From positions 58,574-122,573 of the forward strand of contig NZ_JAUSBN010000022.1 of NCBI RefSeq assembly GCF_030651995.1: a DNA stretch of 64,000 nt. The letters run 5' to 3'. Below, one piece after another: positions 18,098-28,255 of the stretch (the first letter of the stretch is position 1; each line of letters opens with the position of its first letter). Source of the stretch: Reyranella sp. Lineage in GTDB: Bacteria > Pseudomonadota > Alphaproteobacteria > Reyranellales > Reyranellaceae. A model generated the notes under the pieces. The model saw only the letters and a program-made list of their open reading frames with translations, made no database searches and had not been told where the DNA came from. The translations under genes were made by a program, and so were the position numbers.

Positions 18098-18453
18098 CCG
18101 GCGGGTAGAAGGCGTCCGGCAACGCGCTCGCCAAGCGTCGCAATCTCGACCCAGCTCGCCTCGTGATGCTCATGACTGAGGGCAATCGTGCCCTCGGTCC
18201 CGAGCGTGCAGGCATAGGCAACAATCCGCACGAAGCGCTGCGGCAGCACCTCGAACAGATGCTCGTCGACGAGCGCGCCGACCTCGACCGCCAGCCCCGT
18301 CTCCTCAAGCACCTCGCGCACCAGTGCGGCGCGATGATCCTCGCCCGGATCGGGCCGGCCACCGGGCAGGTCCCATTCGTCGCGCTCGTTGAGCAGCAGC
18401 AGGACGCGGGCGCCGTGCACGACGACGCCTTTGATGGAAAGCGGATAGTTCAC
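18049..18453 (-). CDS. Nudix hydrolase
   Basis: 134 residues containing a full Nudix box: G32, E38, then REVLEETGL at 46-54, matching Gx5Ex7REUxEExGU. Such enzymes hydrolyse nucleoside diphosphates linked to another moiety, using Mg2+ bound by the REUxEE glutamates. The short length suggests a MutT-like housecleaning or NTP pyrophosphatase role, but the substrate is not readable. The 3' end overlaps the convergent unknown gene by 49 bases. Confidence 0.93.
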   Translation of the reverse strand: MNYPLSIKGVVVHGARVLLLLNERDEWDLPGGRPDPGEDHRAALVREVLEETGLAVEVGALVDEHLFEVLPQRFVRIVAYACTLGTEGTIALSHEHHEASWVEIATLGERVAGRLLPAGYLGAIRQAACQPLSP

Positions 18454-18480
18454 GGGCTCGCCTATCGCATTTGACTTAAA

Positions 18481-18573
18481 GGTCCTTCGCTGCGCTCAGG
18501 ATGACAATTTTGCTGGGATTGGCGCCGTGCGTCGATGCAGAAAACGTTGTCATCCTGAGCGCAGCGAAGGACC
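18481..18573. repeat. dispersed inverted repeat, family A, copy 1
   Basis: A perfect 27-bp inverted repeat: arm 18481-18507 (begins GGTCCTTCGCTGCGCTCAGG) and arm 18547-18573, separated by 39 bp. The same core (GTCATCC..GAGCGCAGCGA..GGACC) recurs at 34465-34584 and 63909-63980. It lies between the Nudix gene and the groEL terminator. No transposase is nearby. Confidence 0.85.
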
Positions 18574-18647
18574 TTTCTTTGCCTTCATAAAACACAGGCC
18601 CGCGACCTCCCGAAGAGCGGAGGCGAGAGCCACGGCCACGCCCGCAC

Positions 18648-18682
18648 AAAAAGAAAAGGCCGGGGATCGCTCCCCGGCCTTT
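18648..18682 (-). terminator. strong intrinsic terminator of groESL
   Basis: On the reverse strand a 12-bp stem (AAAGGCCGGGGA paired with TCCCCGGCCTTT) closed by a GCGA (GNRA-type) tetraloop is followed by TTTTCTTTTT. It lies 25 bp after the groEL stop codon. Confidence 0.92.
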
Positions 18683-18706
18683 CCGATTTCTCTGAGAAGA
18701 CTGGAC

Positions 18707-20350
<1,644 letters not shown>

Positions 20351-20398
20351 CTATTCCTCTCGAATGTCGTTTTGGTTTTCGGTGATGCCGAGCGAAGC

Positions 20399-20713
20399 TC
20401 AGGCGGCCTTCTTCATCGAGGCGGAGCCTTCGATGATGCCCATGATGTCGGATTCCTTCATGATCAGGAGATCCTGGCCATCGAGCTTGATCTCGGTGCC
20501 CGACCACTTGCCGAACAGGATGCGGTCGCCCTTCTTGACGTCGAGCGGGACCAGGTTGCCCTTCTCGTCGCGCGCGCCCGGACCGACGGCGATGATCTCG
20601 CCTTCCATCGGCTTTTCCTTGGCGGTGTCGGGAATGATGATCCCGCCCTTGGTCTTGCCTTCTTCCTCGACGCGCTTGACCACGACCCGGTCGTGAAGCG
20701 GACGGAACTTCAT
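20399..20713 (-). CDS. groES: co-chaperonin GroES (Hsp10)
   Basis: 104 residues, normal length. It begins [18 protein letters not shown]; the mobile loop is [18 protein letters not shown] at about 17-34. GroES forms the heptameric lid of the GroEL chamber. It is the first gene of groESL, with Shine-Dalgarno GGAGGAA just upstream of the ATG at 20713. The CIRCE element at 20777-20803 lies 63 bp before the start, in the 5' leader. Confidence 0.99.
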   Translation of the reverse strand: MKFRPLHDRVVVKRVEEEGKTKGGIIIPDTAKEKPMEGEIIAVGPGARDEKGNLVPLDVKKGDRILFGKWSGTEIKLDGQDLLIMKESDIMGIIEGSASMKKAA

Positions 20714-20776
20714 GGTTCTTCCTCCAGTGAGCGATTGACCCTGCGCGACCTGATGGCCGCGGTGAATGTAGTGCTG

Positions 20777-20803
20777 TCAGCACTCATAGAGAGCGAGTGC
20801 CAA
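20777..20803. promoter_or_regulatory. CIRCE operator (HrcA binding site) of groESL
   Basis: TCAGCACTC - 9 bases - GAGTGCCAA, against the consensus TTAGCACTC-N9-GAGTGCTAA (one mismatch in each arm). It lies just downstream of the predicted promoter, so HrcA binding would block transcription start and be relieved by heat shock. Confidence 0.95.
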
Positions 20804-20813
20804 TGGCGCACGG

Positions 20814-20842
20814 GATTTAGGGTTGTCGGGTGCCCGAGTCAA
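20814..20842 (-). promoter_or_regulatory. predicted groESL promoter
   Basis: On the reverse strand TTGACT (20842-20837), a 17-bp spacer and TAAATC (20819-20814). The extended CTTGACTC also resembles the -35 box of alphaproteobacterial heat-shock sigma factor (RpoH) promoters, so dual control by RpoH and HrcA is possible. Confidence 0.7.
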
Positions 20843-20993
20843 GGCACGCCACAAAAGGTTCCCAAAGTAGGTTCGCACGAGCAGCAATCACCGAAGACTG
20901 CTGCTAACTCTTTGATCTGGAACGATTTTTGCTGATTTTCTTGGAAGGGTGCGTAACTATTCTTCCCGGCGCACCAAGTCAAGGAGGGCCTGT

Positions 20994-21260
20994 ATGGATC
21001 GTAATTTTGTTGCGCAGCTCAACGATTACCGGATCACGACCGCCGAAATCCTCTACTGGATGCCCGATCATAAGCACGTTCTGCAGAGTTTCGTTTGGCA
21101 GAATCTTGATCTGGCCCCTCGTTATCCCGCCCTCACCAAGTTCCTCGATTTCTGGGAGCACAATCTCGACGGCAAGGTCCATCGCGTGCGGGTTGCGAAC
21201 GCCCAGCTCGTGAAGCCGGCCGAATTCCGCTTCTCCTGCGGGCTATACGCGCTGCACTGA
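20994..21260 (+). CDS. usg: Usg family protein
   Basis: 88 residues from the ATG at 20994, chosen for AAGGAGG 6 bases upstream. The sequence (ITTAEILYWMPDHKHVLQSF, VWQNLDLAPRYPALTKFLDF, then KVHRVRVANAQL) matches the small Usg proteins widespread in alphaproteobacteria, first noted beside the tryptophan operon in Caulobacter. Function unknown; no trp genes are nearby. It is divergent from groES and convergent with the following flavin monooxygenase gene, overlapping it by 18 bases. Confidence 0.85.
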   Translation: MDRNFVAQLNDYRITTAEILYWMPDHKHVLQSFVWQNLDLAPRYPALTKFLDFWEHNLDGKVHRVRVANAQLVKPAEFRFSCGLYALH

Positions 21261-22217
21261 CCGTCGCGCGGAGTCGTATTCCGCGGCGGTCCGCTCGATC
21301 AGTTCGGCGACCGTCGGGACATCCGCCACGCCCGAAACCGAATGGCCGGCGCTCCAGATGTCTTTCCAGCGCTTGGCGTCCGGCCGATCGCGCTCGGCGG
21401 CGTTGATGTCCTTGGAAATGTCGATCTTGCCGCGCGCCGGTAGGTTGTCCGGGTCCAGGCCGGCCGCTTCGATCGACGGCCGCAGCATGTTGGTTTCGAG
21501 CCCGGTGAAGGCCCGCGTCAGCAGCACGTCGTCGAGGCGGCTCGACACCAGCATCTGCTTGTAGGCGTCCTTGGCCAGGCTCTCGCGCGTGGCGATGAAT
21601 TTGGTGCCCATATAGGCAAGGTCGCAGCCCAAGGCTTGGGCAGCCGCGACCGCGTGACCGTCGGCCATCCCGCCCGCCATCACGACGATCCCGTCCCAGA
21701 ACGCCCGCACCGCCCGCACGAAGGCGAAGGGATTGGCCCAGCCGGTCTGGCCGCCGGCGCCGGCCGTCAGCAGCACGAGCCCATCGACGCCCGCCGCCAC
21801 CGCCTTCTCGGCATGGCGTACCGACGCCACGTCGGCCAGCACGAGGCAGCCCGCGTCCTTCAAGGGCTTCATCACCGGCTCGGGTGAGCCGACCGACGTG
21901 ATCACGATCTCGGCCTTGTGGCGCAGCACGGCGGCCAGGTCCTCGGGCACGCGCGGATTGGAGCGATGCACGATCAGATTGGGACACCAGGGGGCGGGCG
22001 CGCGACCCTCGGCATCGGCGGCGCGCTTGGCGTCGTCTTCCATGCCGGCCAGCCAGGCGTCGAGTTCCTCGACGGTGCGGCAGTTGGCGGTCGGGAAGGA
22101 GCCCACGACGCCGGCGCGGCAGGCCGCCGTCACGAGGGCGGGGCCCGAGACCAGGAACATGGGGGCCGCGATCAGCGGCAGGCGGAGGCGGTCGCGCAGG
22201 GAGACGGGTAAGGACAT
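21243..22217 (-). CDS. NAD(P)H-dependent flavin oxidoreductase / nitronate monooxygenase
   Basis: 324 residues of the 2-nitropropane dioxygenase TIM-barrel family. Seen are the N-terminal LPLIAAPMFLVSGPALVTAACRAG, the FMN phosphate-binding TAGAGGQTGWANPFAFV, and VVMAGGMADGHAVAAA followed by GCDLAYMGTKFIAT. These FMN enzymes oxidise alkyl nitronates or reduce quinones/enoyl compounds. A catalytic His often sits after the GGQTG loop; here GGQTGW replaces it, pointing to the broader NMO class II/NQO-like branch. The 3' end overlaps usg by 18 bases. Confidence 0.9.
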   Translation of the reverse strand: MSLPVSLRDRLRLPLIAAPMFLVSGPALVTAACRAGVVGSFPTANCRTVEELDAWLAGMEDDAKRAADAEGRAPAPWCPNLIVHRSNPRVPEDLAAVLRHKAEIVITSVGSPEPVMKPLKDAGCLVLADVASVRHAEKAVAAGVDGLVLLTAGAGGQTGWANPFAFVRAVRAFWDGIVVMAGGMADGHAVAAAQALGCDLAYMGTKFIATRESLAKDAYKQMLVSSRLDDVLLTRAFTGLETNMLRPSIEAAGLDPDNLPARGKIDISKDINAAERDRPDAKRWKDIWSAGHSVSGVADVPTVAELIERTAAEYDSARRSVQRV

Positions 22218-22317
22218 GGCGCGAGCTTAGCTCAGCGCGCGGCGGCATCGAAGGTCACCGCCGGGAGAACGCGGTCGGGCCGCCCCGCACAGCGGGACGG
22301 CCCGGAAGTCGCCGATA

Positions 22318-22944
22318 TCAGGCCGCGGCCGACAGGCCTTCCTTTTCGAGCACGCGCTGCACGGCCGGACGGCCCTTCATGCGCTCGTAGTGGGCGGCGA
22401 CGTTCTTGGGCAGCGGCATCTTCATGCGGGCGGCCGCCCAGAAGGAGACATAGAAGAGCGCGGCATCGGCCACCGAGAACTTGCCGGCCAGGTACTCCTT
22501 GCCTTCGAGCGCCTTGTCCATCAGCGCCAGGCCCTTCTCCATGATCTCCTTGCCGCGCGCCTTGACCTTGTCGTGGTCGGCTTCGGTCGGCGCGTAGTTG
22601 CCCGGACGGAACATGCGGCTGAAGCCCTGCATGTGCATGGTCGACACCGCATAATCCATCGCCTCCAGCGCGCGCGCCTCGCCGTCGGCATCGGAGGGCA
22701 GCAGGCCCGCGTCGGGATTCTTGCGGGCGAGCCACACGGCGATCGCGGGGAATTCGGTGAGGACAGAACCATCGTCGCGCTGCAGGGTCGGCACCTTCGA
22801 CTTCGGATTGAGCGCCACGAAGTCCGGCCCGTATTGCTCCTGCTTGGCGCCGTCGACCTTGTGCACGTCGAAGGGCTTGCCGATCTCCTCCAGCAGGACG
22901 TGAATGCCGATCGAGCAGGCGCCGGGCATGTAATAAAGCTTCAT
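22318..22944 (-). CDS. glutathione S-transferase, beta-class-like
   Basis: 208 residues. N-terminal thioredoxin fold MKLYYMPGACSIGIHVLLEE with Cys at position 10, the diagnostic residue of beta-class bacterial GSTs that forms a mixed disulfide with glutathione. The cis-Pro region is SKVPTLQRDDGSVLTEFPAI (49-68). The C-terminal helical domain binds the electrophile. It stands alone, upstream of and on the same strand as the NMO gene, and divergent from the HpcH-like aldolase. Confidence 0.93.
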   Translation of the reverse strand: MKLYYMPGACSIGIHVLLEEIGKPFDVHKVDGAKQEQYGPDFVALNPKSKVPTLQRDDGSVLTEFPAIAVWLARKNPDAGLLPSDADGEARALEAMDYAVSTMHMQGFSRMFRPGNYAPTEADHDKVKARGKEIMEKGLALMDKALEGKEYLAGKFSVADAALFYVSFWAAARMKMPLPKNVAAHYERMKGRPAVQRVLEKEGLSAAA

Positions 22945-23018
22945 GAGTCTCTCCCTAAAGCAGGTGTGTCGTGGGGACGGTTCACGCTAGCATCGCCCCC
23001 CTATAGGGGGAAACGACA

Positions 23019-23810
23019 ATGGCAAATAACGGGGCAGGCAACGGCCTGCGCGCACTCGTCGGCACCGGGCCCACGAAGATCGGCACATTCCTGTTCGAGT
23101 TCGCCACGCCGGGAATCGGCCAGATCCTGAAGGCGGCGGGCGCGGAATTCGCGGTGCTCGACATGGAGCATACCGGTTTCGGCTTCGATACCGTGCGCCA
23201 GGTCGTGCGTTACATGCAGGCCGCGAACCTGCCGCTGGTCGTGCGCGTGCCCTCGCAATCGCGCCATCACATCTCGCGCGCGCTCGATACCGGCGCCGAC
23301 GGCGTGATGGTGCCGATCGTGTCGTCGGTCGAGCAGGCCAAGGCGGTGCTCGATGCCGCGAAATACTGGCCCGACGGCACGCGCGGCGTGGCGCTCGGCC
23401 TCGGCCACGAGCGCTTCGCCATGCGTTCCGAGCCGCTGCTGCCGCGCTTCGCCGAACAGAATGCGCGCACCGCCATCATCCTGCAGGTCGAGGATCCGCG
23501 CGGCGCCGCCGCGGCCGACGAAATTGCCGCGATGCCGGGCGTCGACATGCTGTGGCTCGGCCACAACGACCTCACCGTCGCCATGGGCGAGCCCGGCGCC
23601 TTCGACCATCCCGACTTCCTCAATGCCGAGCGGGCGACGATCGCGGCGGCGAAGAAGCACGGCAAGTCCGCCGGCCGCCTCGCCGTCGACGCGAAGCAGG
23701 CCGCGCAGTTCGTGAAGCTTGGCTACGACTTCGTCTCGATCGCGGGCGACGTCTGGCTGCTGCAGCAGGCCTTCGCCGCCGGCGTCGAGACGATCAGGCG
23801 CGGATCCTGA
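23019..23810 (+). CDS. HpcH/HpaI-family class II aldolase
   Basis: 263 residues. The conserved set of HpaI-type metal-dependent aldolases is present: VLDMEHTGFGFD (His as base), VVRVPSQ (substrate-binding Arg), GVMVPIV, VEDPRGAA (metal ligand Glu), and MLWLGHNDLTVAMG (metal-region Asp). Such enzymes cleave 4-hydroxy-2-oxo acids to pyruvate or oxaloacetate and an aldehyde, often late in aromatic meta-cleavage. The neighbouring convergent P450 gene overlaps its last 17 bases. Confidence 0.92.
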   Translation: MANNGAGNGLRALVGTGPTKIGTFLFEFATPGIGQILKAAGAEFAVLDMEHTGFGFDTVRQVVRYMQAANLPLVVRVPSQSRHHISRALDTGADGVMVPIVSSVEQAKAVLDAAKYWPDGTRGVALGLGHERFAMRSEPLLPRFAEQNARTAIILQVEDPRGAAAADEIAAMPGVDMLWLGHNDLTVAMGEPGAFDHPDFLNAERATIAAAKKHGKSAGRLAVDAKQAAQFVKLGYDFVSIAGDVWLLQQAFAAGVETIRRGS

Positions 23811-24993
23811 CCGGCAGCGAGCGGATGCCGCGGATGAAGTTGGAGTAGAGGCGCACCGGCGGCGCGACGACCTCGATCTCGAGGTCGCGCTTCAGCAGCT
23901 CCTCCCACAGGATCCTGATCTGCATCTCGGCCAGACGGTCGCCGACGCAGCGATGGATGCCGGCGCCGAAGGAAAGATGATGGCGCGCCTTCGGCCGGTC
24001 GACACGGAATCGTTCGGGTTCCTCGATCGCCGTCTCGTCGCGATTGCCCGAGACGTACCACATCACCACCTTGTCGCCGGCGCGGATCCGCTTGCCGGCC
24101 AATTCGCAATCCGTGCGCGCGGTGCGCCGCATGTGGATCACGGGCGTGGCCCAGCGGATGGTCTCCGACACGAGATTCGCCATCAGCGCGGGATCGGCCT
24201 TCACCTTGTCGACCTCGGCCGGATTGTCGAGCATGGCCATCAGGCCGGCGCTCATCGAGTTGCGCGTGGTATCGTTGCCGCCGACGATCAGCAGCCCGAA
24301 GTTCCCGATGAACTCGCGGGCCGGCATGTTCTTCGTGGCTTCGCTATGAGCCATCATCGAGATCAGGTCGAAGGTCGGCGGCCGCGCCGCGCGCTCCTGC
24401 CACAGCGCTGCCATCGTCTCGGCCATGCGCTTCAGTTCGGCCATCCGCTCCTCGTTGGACTTCACGACGGCGTCCTCGGCCTCGATGTTGCAGATCGCCA
24501 CATCGGACCAGTGCGTCAGCTTGCGGCGGTCTGCCTGTGGAAAATCGAAGAGGGTCGCCAGCATCATGGCTGTGAGCTCGGTCGAGACCCGGTCCGCCCA
24601 GTCGAAGGTCTCGCCCCGCGGCAGCCCGTCGAGTACCTGGGCGGTTCGCTGGCGGATCAGCCCTTCCATGTTGGCGAGGTTCGAGGGGGCCACGATCGGC
24701 GCCACGGTCCTGCGCTGGGCGGTGTGGCGCGGCGGGTCCATGCGGATGAAGTTGGGCAGTTCCTCGCCCTGCGGCTGGTCGGTGATCTGGATGCCACCCA
24801 GCTCGGAGGCCGAGGAATAGGTCGCGGGGTCCAGCTCGACCTTCATGATGTCGGCGTAGCGCGTGACCGACCAGTAGGGGCCGAACGGGCTTTCGGGGTG
24901 GTAGTGGACCGGGTCTTCGCGCCGCAGCCGGGCAAAGTGCGAGCCCCAGCTGTCCTCGCGATACAGGCGGGGCTGGCTGACATCGACATGCAT
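23794..24993 (-). CDS. cytochrome P450
   Basis: 399 residues from the ATG at 24993, which has AGAGGAAG just upstream; a TTG 27 bases earlier is less likely. I-helix oxygen-activation motif GGNDTTRNS, K-helix ETIRW, and haem ligand C349 in FGAGIHRCVGDRL. The C-terminal RLYSNFIRGIRSLPVR pattern resembles the CYP125/CYP142-like sterol or alkyl-substrate group. It is a soluble class I enzyme needing ferredoxin and reductase, neither of which is encoded nearby. The 3' end overlaps the convergent aldolase gene by 17 bases. Confidence 0.95.
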   Translation of the reverse strand: MHVDVSQPRLYREDSWGSHFARLRREDPVHYHPESPFGPYWSVTRYADIMKVELDPATYSSASELGGIQITDQPQGEELPNFIRMDPPRHTAQRRTVAPIVAPSNLANMEGLIRQRTAQVLDGLPRGETFDWADRVSTELTAMMLATLFDFPQADRRKLTHWSDVAICNIEAEDAVVKSNEERMAELKRMAETMAALWQERAARPPTFDLISMMAHSEATKNMPAREFIGNFGLLIVGGNDTTRNSMSAGLMAMLDNPAEVDKVKADPALMANLVSETIRWATPVIHMRRTARTDCELAGKRIRAGDKVVMWYVSGNRDETAIEEPERFRVDRPKARHHLSFGAGIHRCVGDRLAEMQIRILWEELLKRDLEIEVVAPPVRLYSNFIRGIRSLPVRIRA

Positions 24994-25149
24994 GGCGCGC
25001 TTCCTCTTCCGTTTCCCCAAGGCGACCTGCGCGCCTTGTGCAAGTCAAGGCGATTAGTCGCCGTTTCCCCCGATTTGGCGCGTTGACAGTGCCGATGCGT
25101 CGGCGCACACCCTCGCCGCGCCGCCTCCTATAGGCGGCTATTGTACATC

Positions 25150-27078
25150 ATGGCCCCAGCCGAACCCTCCCAAACCCAGACCAGCGCCGACGCCGCGCCG
25201 GCCCCCACCGCCCCGCACCATCCGGCGGCGATGGCGCTTGTCGTCGGCGCCCTGGGCGTCGTCTTCGGCGACATCGGCACCAGCCCGCTCTACGCGATGC
25301 GGGAAACCTTCCTGCACGGCACCGGCATGGCGCCGACGCCCGAACATGTGTTCGGTGTCCTCTCCATGCTGTTCTGGGCGGTCACGCTCACCGTCACGAT
25401 CAAGTACGTCGCGCTCATCATGCGCGCCGACAACAAGGGCGAGGGCGGCGTGCTGGCCCTTGCCACCCTGGCGTCCCGTGGGCTGAACGGGAGGGCCCCG
25501 AAGGTCCGGATCGGCATCATCGTGCTGGCCGTCATCGGCCTCGCCCTCTTCTACGGCGATGCCATGATCACGCCGGCGATCTCGGTGATGAGCGCCGTCG
25601 AGGGCCTCTCGGCGGTGACGCCGGCCTTCACGCCGTTCGTCATTCCCCTCGCCCTCGTCATCCTGGTCGGCCTCTTCATGCTGCAGTCCCGCGGCACGGC
25701 CGATGTAGGCCGCCTGTTCGGGCCCGTCATGTTCGTCTGGTTCCTGGTGCTGGGCGTGCTGGGGGCATGGCAGATCGCGAAGAACCCGGTGGTGCTGGAA
25801 GCGATCAACCCGATTTACGCCTATGAGTTGGTCACGGACCAGGGGTTCGGCATCTTCTGGGCCTTCGGGTCGATCGTGCTGGCCGTCACGGGCGCCGAGG
25901 CGCTCTATGCCGACATGGGCCATTTCGGCCGCAAGCCGATCCGGATCGGCTGGTTCGGCATCGTCATGCCGGGCCTCCTGCTCAACTATTTCGGCCAGGG
26001 GGCGCTGATCATCGAGAACCCGGCCGTGATTCACCAGGTCTTCTTCCAGCTGGTGCCGAACGATTACATCATCTTCCTGGTGATCCTCTCCACCCTCGCG
26101 ACCGTGATCGCCTCGCAGGCGGTGATCACCGGCGTGTTTTCGCTGACCCGGCAGGCGATCCAGCTCGGCTACCTGCCGCGCATGGAGATCCACCACACGT
26201 CCGAAACGGCGATCGGCCAGATCTACATCCCGAGGGTGAACTGGCTGTTGATGTCCTGCATCATCGCCCTCGTGGTCGGCTTCGGATCGTCCGGCGCGCT
26301 GGCCGGCGCGTATGGTCTCGCCGTGACCGGTGCGATGCTGGTCGATGCGGCGCTCGCCATGGCGGTCGCGATCCTGGTCTGGCGTTGGGCCTGGCCGCTG
26401 GCCGCGGCGGTGTTCGGTTTCCTCGCCATTCCCGACCTCGCCTTCTTCATCGCCAACGCGCTGAAGATTCCGGACGGCGGCTGGCTGCCGCTGATCGTGG
26501 CGTTCCTGATCTACTTCACGATCACGACCTGGCGGCGCGGCCGCAAGATGGTCGCGACGGAGCTGAGCGAGGGCTCTTTGCCGCTGAAGCAGTTCCTCGA
26601 ACGCATGGAGCGCGCACCGGACCGCGTCGCGGGCACCGCCGTCTTCCTGACGGCCGACGCCAGCCACACCCCGGCCGCCTTCCTGCACAATCTCAAGCAC
26701 AACAAGGTCCTGCACGAGCGCATCATCATCCTGCAGGTCGACACGATGGACGTACCGGTCGTGTCCGAAGCCAACCGGGTCGAGGTCGAGCGGCTGGGCA
26801 AGGGCTTCCACACGGTGATCGCCCATTACGGATTCACCGAGCAGCCCGACATTCCCGAGGCGCTGCGGGCCTGCCGTCCGCACGGCATCGCCTACGACGA
26901 GATGGAGACCTCGTTCTTCCTCGGCCGCGAGACCCTGGTGCCGTCGCAGCATTCCAAGCTCGGACGCTGGCGCCGCGACTGGTTCATCTCGCTCTCCCAT
27001 TCGGCCTCGGCCACAAAGACCTTCTTCCGTATCCCGCCCAACCGCGCTATCGAACTCGGCAACCAGATCCAGATCTGA
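25150..27078 (+). CDS. kup: Kup-type low-affinity potassium transporter
   Basis: 642 residues. A proline/alanine-rich N-tail, then the signature VVFGDIGTSPLYAMRETF (about 39-56) and twelve membrane segments up to about residue 455 (last near LPLIVAFLIYFTIT). The hydrophilic C-terminal domain of about 180 residues is typical of Kup proteins. It imports K+ with protons. The ATG at 25150 is preferred over a TTG three codons upstream. It is followed 11 bases later by an alpha/beta hydrolase gene. Alphaproteobacteria often have several kup paralogs. Confidence 0.97.
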   Translation: MAPAEPSQTQTSADAAPAPTAPHHPAAMALVVGALGVVFGDIGTSPLYAMRETFLHGTGMAPTPEHVFGVLSMLFWAVTLTVTIKYVALIMRADNKGEGGVLALATLASRGLNGRAPKVRIGIIVLAVIGLALFYGDAMITPAISVMSAVEGLSAVTPAFTPFVIPLALVILVGLFMLQSRGTADVGRLFGPVMFVWFLVLGVLGAWQIAKNPVVLEAINPIYAYELVTDQGFGIFWAFGSIVLAVTGAEALYADMGHFGRKPIRIGWFGIVMPGLLLNYFGQGALIIENPAVIHQVFFQLVPNDYIIFLVILSTLATVIASQAVITGVFSLTRQAIQLGYLPRMEIHHTSETAIGQIYIPRVNWLLMSCIIALVVGFGSSGALAGAYGLAVTGAMLVDAALAMAVAILVWRWAWPLAAAVFGFLAIPDLAFFIANALKIPDGGWLPLIVAFLIYFTITTWRRGRKMVATELSEGSLPLKQFLERMERAPDRVAGTAVFLTADASHTPAAFLHNLKHNKVLHERIIILQVDTMDVPVVSEANRVEVERLGKGFHTVIAHYGFTEQPDIPEALRACRPHGIAYDEMETSFFLGRETLVPSQHSKLGRWRRDWFISLSHSASATKTFFRIPPNRAIELGNQIQI

Positions 27079-27089
27079 GGCCGCTCGCG

Positions 27090-27788
27090 ATGCCGCGTTC
27101 TCCGCTCCTGCTGCTGCCGGGCCTGCTCAACACGCACCGCGTCTTCGCGCCCCAGGTCGATGCCCTGGCGGACGTCGCCGACTTCACCATTCCCGAACTC
27201 TGGCACCACGACACGATGGCGGCGATGGCCGAGGCCGCGCTCGCCGTGGCGCCGCCGACCTTCGCCCTGTGCGGCTTCTCGATGGGCGGCTACGTCGCTT
27301 TCGAGATTTTTCGCCGCGCACCGGAGCGGGTCGAGCGCATCGCCCTGATGGATACCCAGGCGGGGCCCGATTCGCCCGAGACGGCCGCGCGGCGGCGCGG
27401 CTTCATCGAGCAGACGCGGATCGGCCGCTTCCACGGCATTCACCCGACCCTGCTCCCCCAACTGGTCCATCCGTCGCGGATTGGCGACGAGAGCATCACC
27501 CGGCCGCTCTTCGAGATGGCGTGCGAGATCGGGGGTGACGGCTTCGTGCGCCAGCAGCAGGCGATCCTCGGCCGCGCCGACAGCCGTCCACTCCTGGTGG
27601 AGATCGAGATGCCCGCCCTGGTGATCGTCGGCCGCGAGGATCGGGTCACGCCCCTGCCGCGCGCGCAGCAGATCGCCAGCGACATCGCCAATGCCCGCCT
27701 CGAGGTGATCGACGACAGCGGGCACATGACGCCGCTGGAGAAACCGGCCGAGGTCTCGGCCGCCCTGAGGAGATGGCTGACGCAATGA
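27090..27788 (+). CDS. alpha/beta hydrolase
   Basis: 232 residues from the ATG at 27090. Catalytic triad visible: nucleophile S64 in CGFSMGGYVAF, the acid Asp in VGREDRVTPL and His in DSGHMTPLEKP. The oxyanion region is LLLLPGLLNT. It is a short-lid hydrolase of the esterase/MhpC-like type; substrate unknown. The stop overlaps the start of the next gene in an ATGA arrangement, so it is translationally coupled to the GNAT gene. Confidence 0.92.
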   Translation: MPRSPLLLLPGLLNTHRVFAPQVDALADVADFTIPELWHHDTMAAMAEAALAVAPPTFALCGFSMGGYVAFEIFRRAPERVERIALMDTQAGPDSPETAARRRGFIEQTRIGRFHGIHPTLLPQLVHPSRIGDESITRPLFEMACEIGGDGFVRQQQAILGRADSRPLLVEIEMPALVIVGREDRVTPLPRAQQIASDIANARLEVIDDSGHMTPLEKPAEVSAALRRWLTQ

Positions 27789-28186
27789 ATACGATCTACG
27801 CCCGCGAGGACGATCTCGGCGCCGAGGAATACATCGACGTCGTGGCCAAGTCGGGCCTGAACCGCCCCATCACCGACCGTCCCCGCATCGAGCAGATGCT
27901 GAAGCACGCCAACCTGATCCTGACGGCGCGCCAGGACGGCAGGCTGGTGGGCTTCGCGCGCTCGGTCACCGATTTCTGCTTCTGCTGCTATCTCTCAGAC
28001 CTCGCGGTCGACAGAGCGTGCCAGGGCCAGGGAATTGGCCGCCGCCTGATCGAGGAGACCCGCGCCGCCGCCGGTGGAGCCCAAACCACCACCCTGTTGC
28101 TCTCGGCGCCGACGGCCATGACCTTCTACGAAGGCATCAAGATGCCCAAGGCCGACAACTGCTTCCTCTATCGTCGGCAGGCTTGA
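27785..28186 (+). CDS. GNAT-family N-acetyltransferase
   Basis: 133 residues from the ATG at 27785 (ATGA overlap with the hydrolase stop, GAGGAG about 12 bases upstream); an ATG at 27773 is possible. The acetyl-CoA pyrophosphate loop is RACQGQGIGRRLIEE, preceded by the beta strand YLSDLAVD. The compact size suggests a small-molecule or protein N-acetyltransferase. Cysteines cluster in FCFCCYL at about 62-68, which is unusual but of unknown meaning. Confidence 0.9.
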   Translation: MNTIYAREDDLGAEEYIDVVAKSGLNRPITDRPRIEQMLKHANLILTARQDGRLVGFARSVTDFCFCCYLSDLAVDRACQGQGIGRRLIEETRAAAGGAQTTTLLLSAPTAMTFYEGIKMPKADNCFLYRRQA

Positions 28187-28223
28187 CCGACATCAAGGGG
28201 CGAAACGGCAAATGGTTCTAGTT

Positions 28224-28249
28224 CTCCACGCAGCAACACATGCGTGGAG
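28224..28249 (+). promoter_or_regulatory. hairpin masking the ribosome-binding site of the efflux operon
   Basis: CTCCACGCA (28224-28232) pairs perfectly with TGCGTGGAG (28241-28249) around an 8-base loop. The GGAG at the end of the 3' arm is the Shine-Dalgarno of the gene starting at 28256. In RNA it could block translation; as DNA the dyad could equally be an operator for a TetR-like repressor. Confidence 0.55.
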
Positions 28250-28255
28250 TACGGA

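Noticed and set aside
25138..27000. 620-codon open frame opposite kup
   Set aside because: It is highly charged and repetitive with no recognisable domain, opposite a complete potassium transporter gene.
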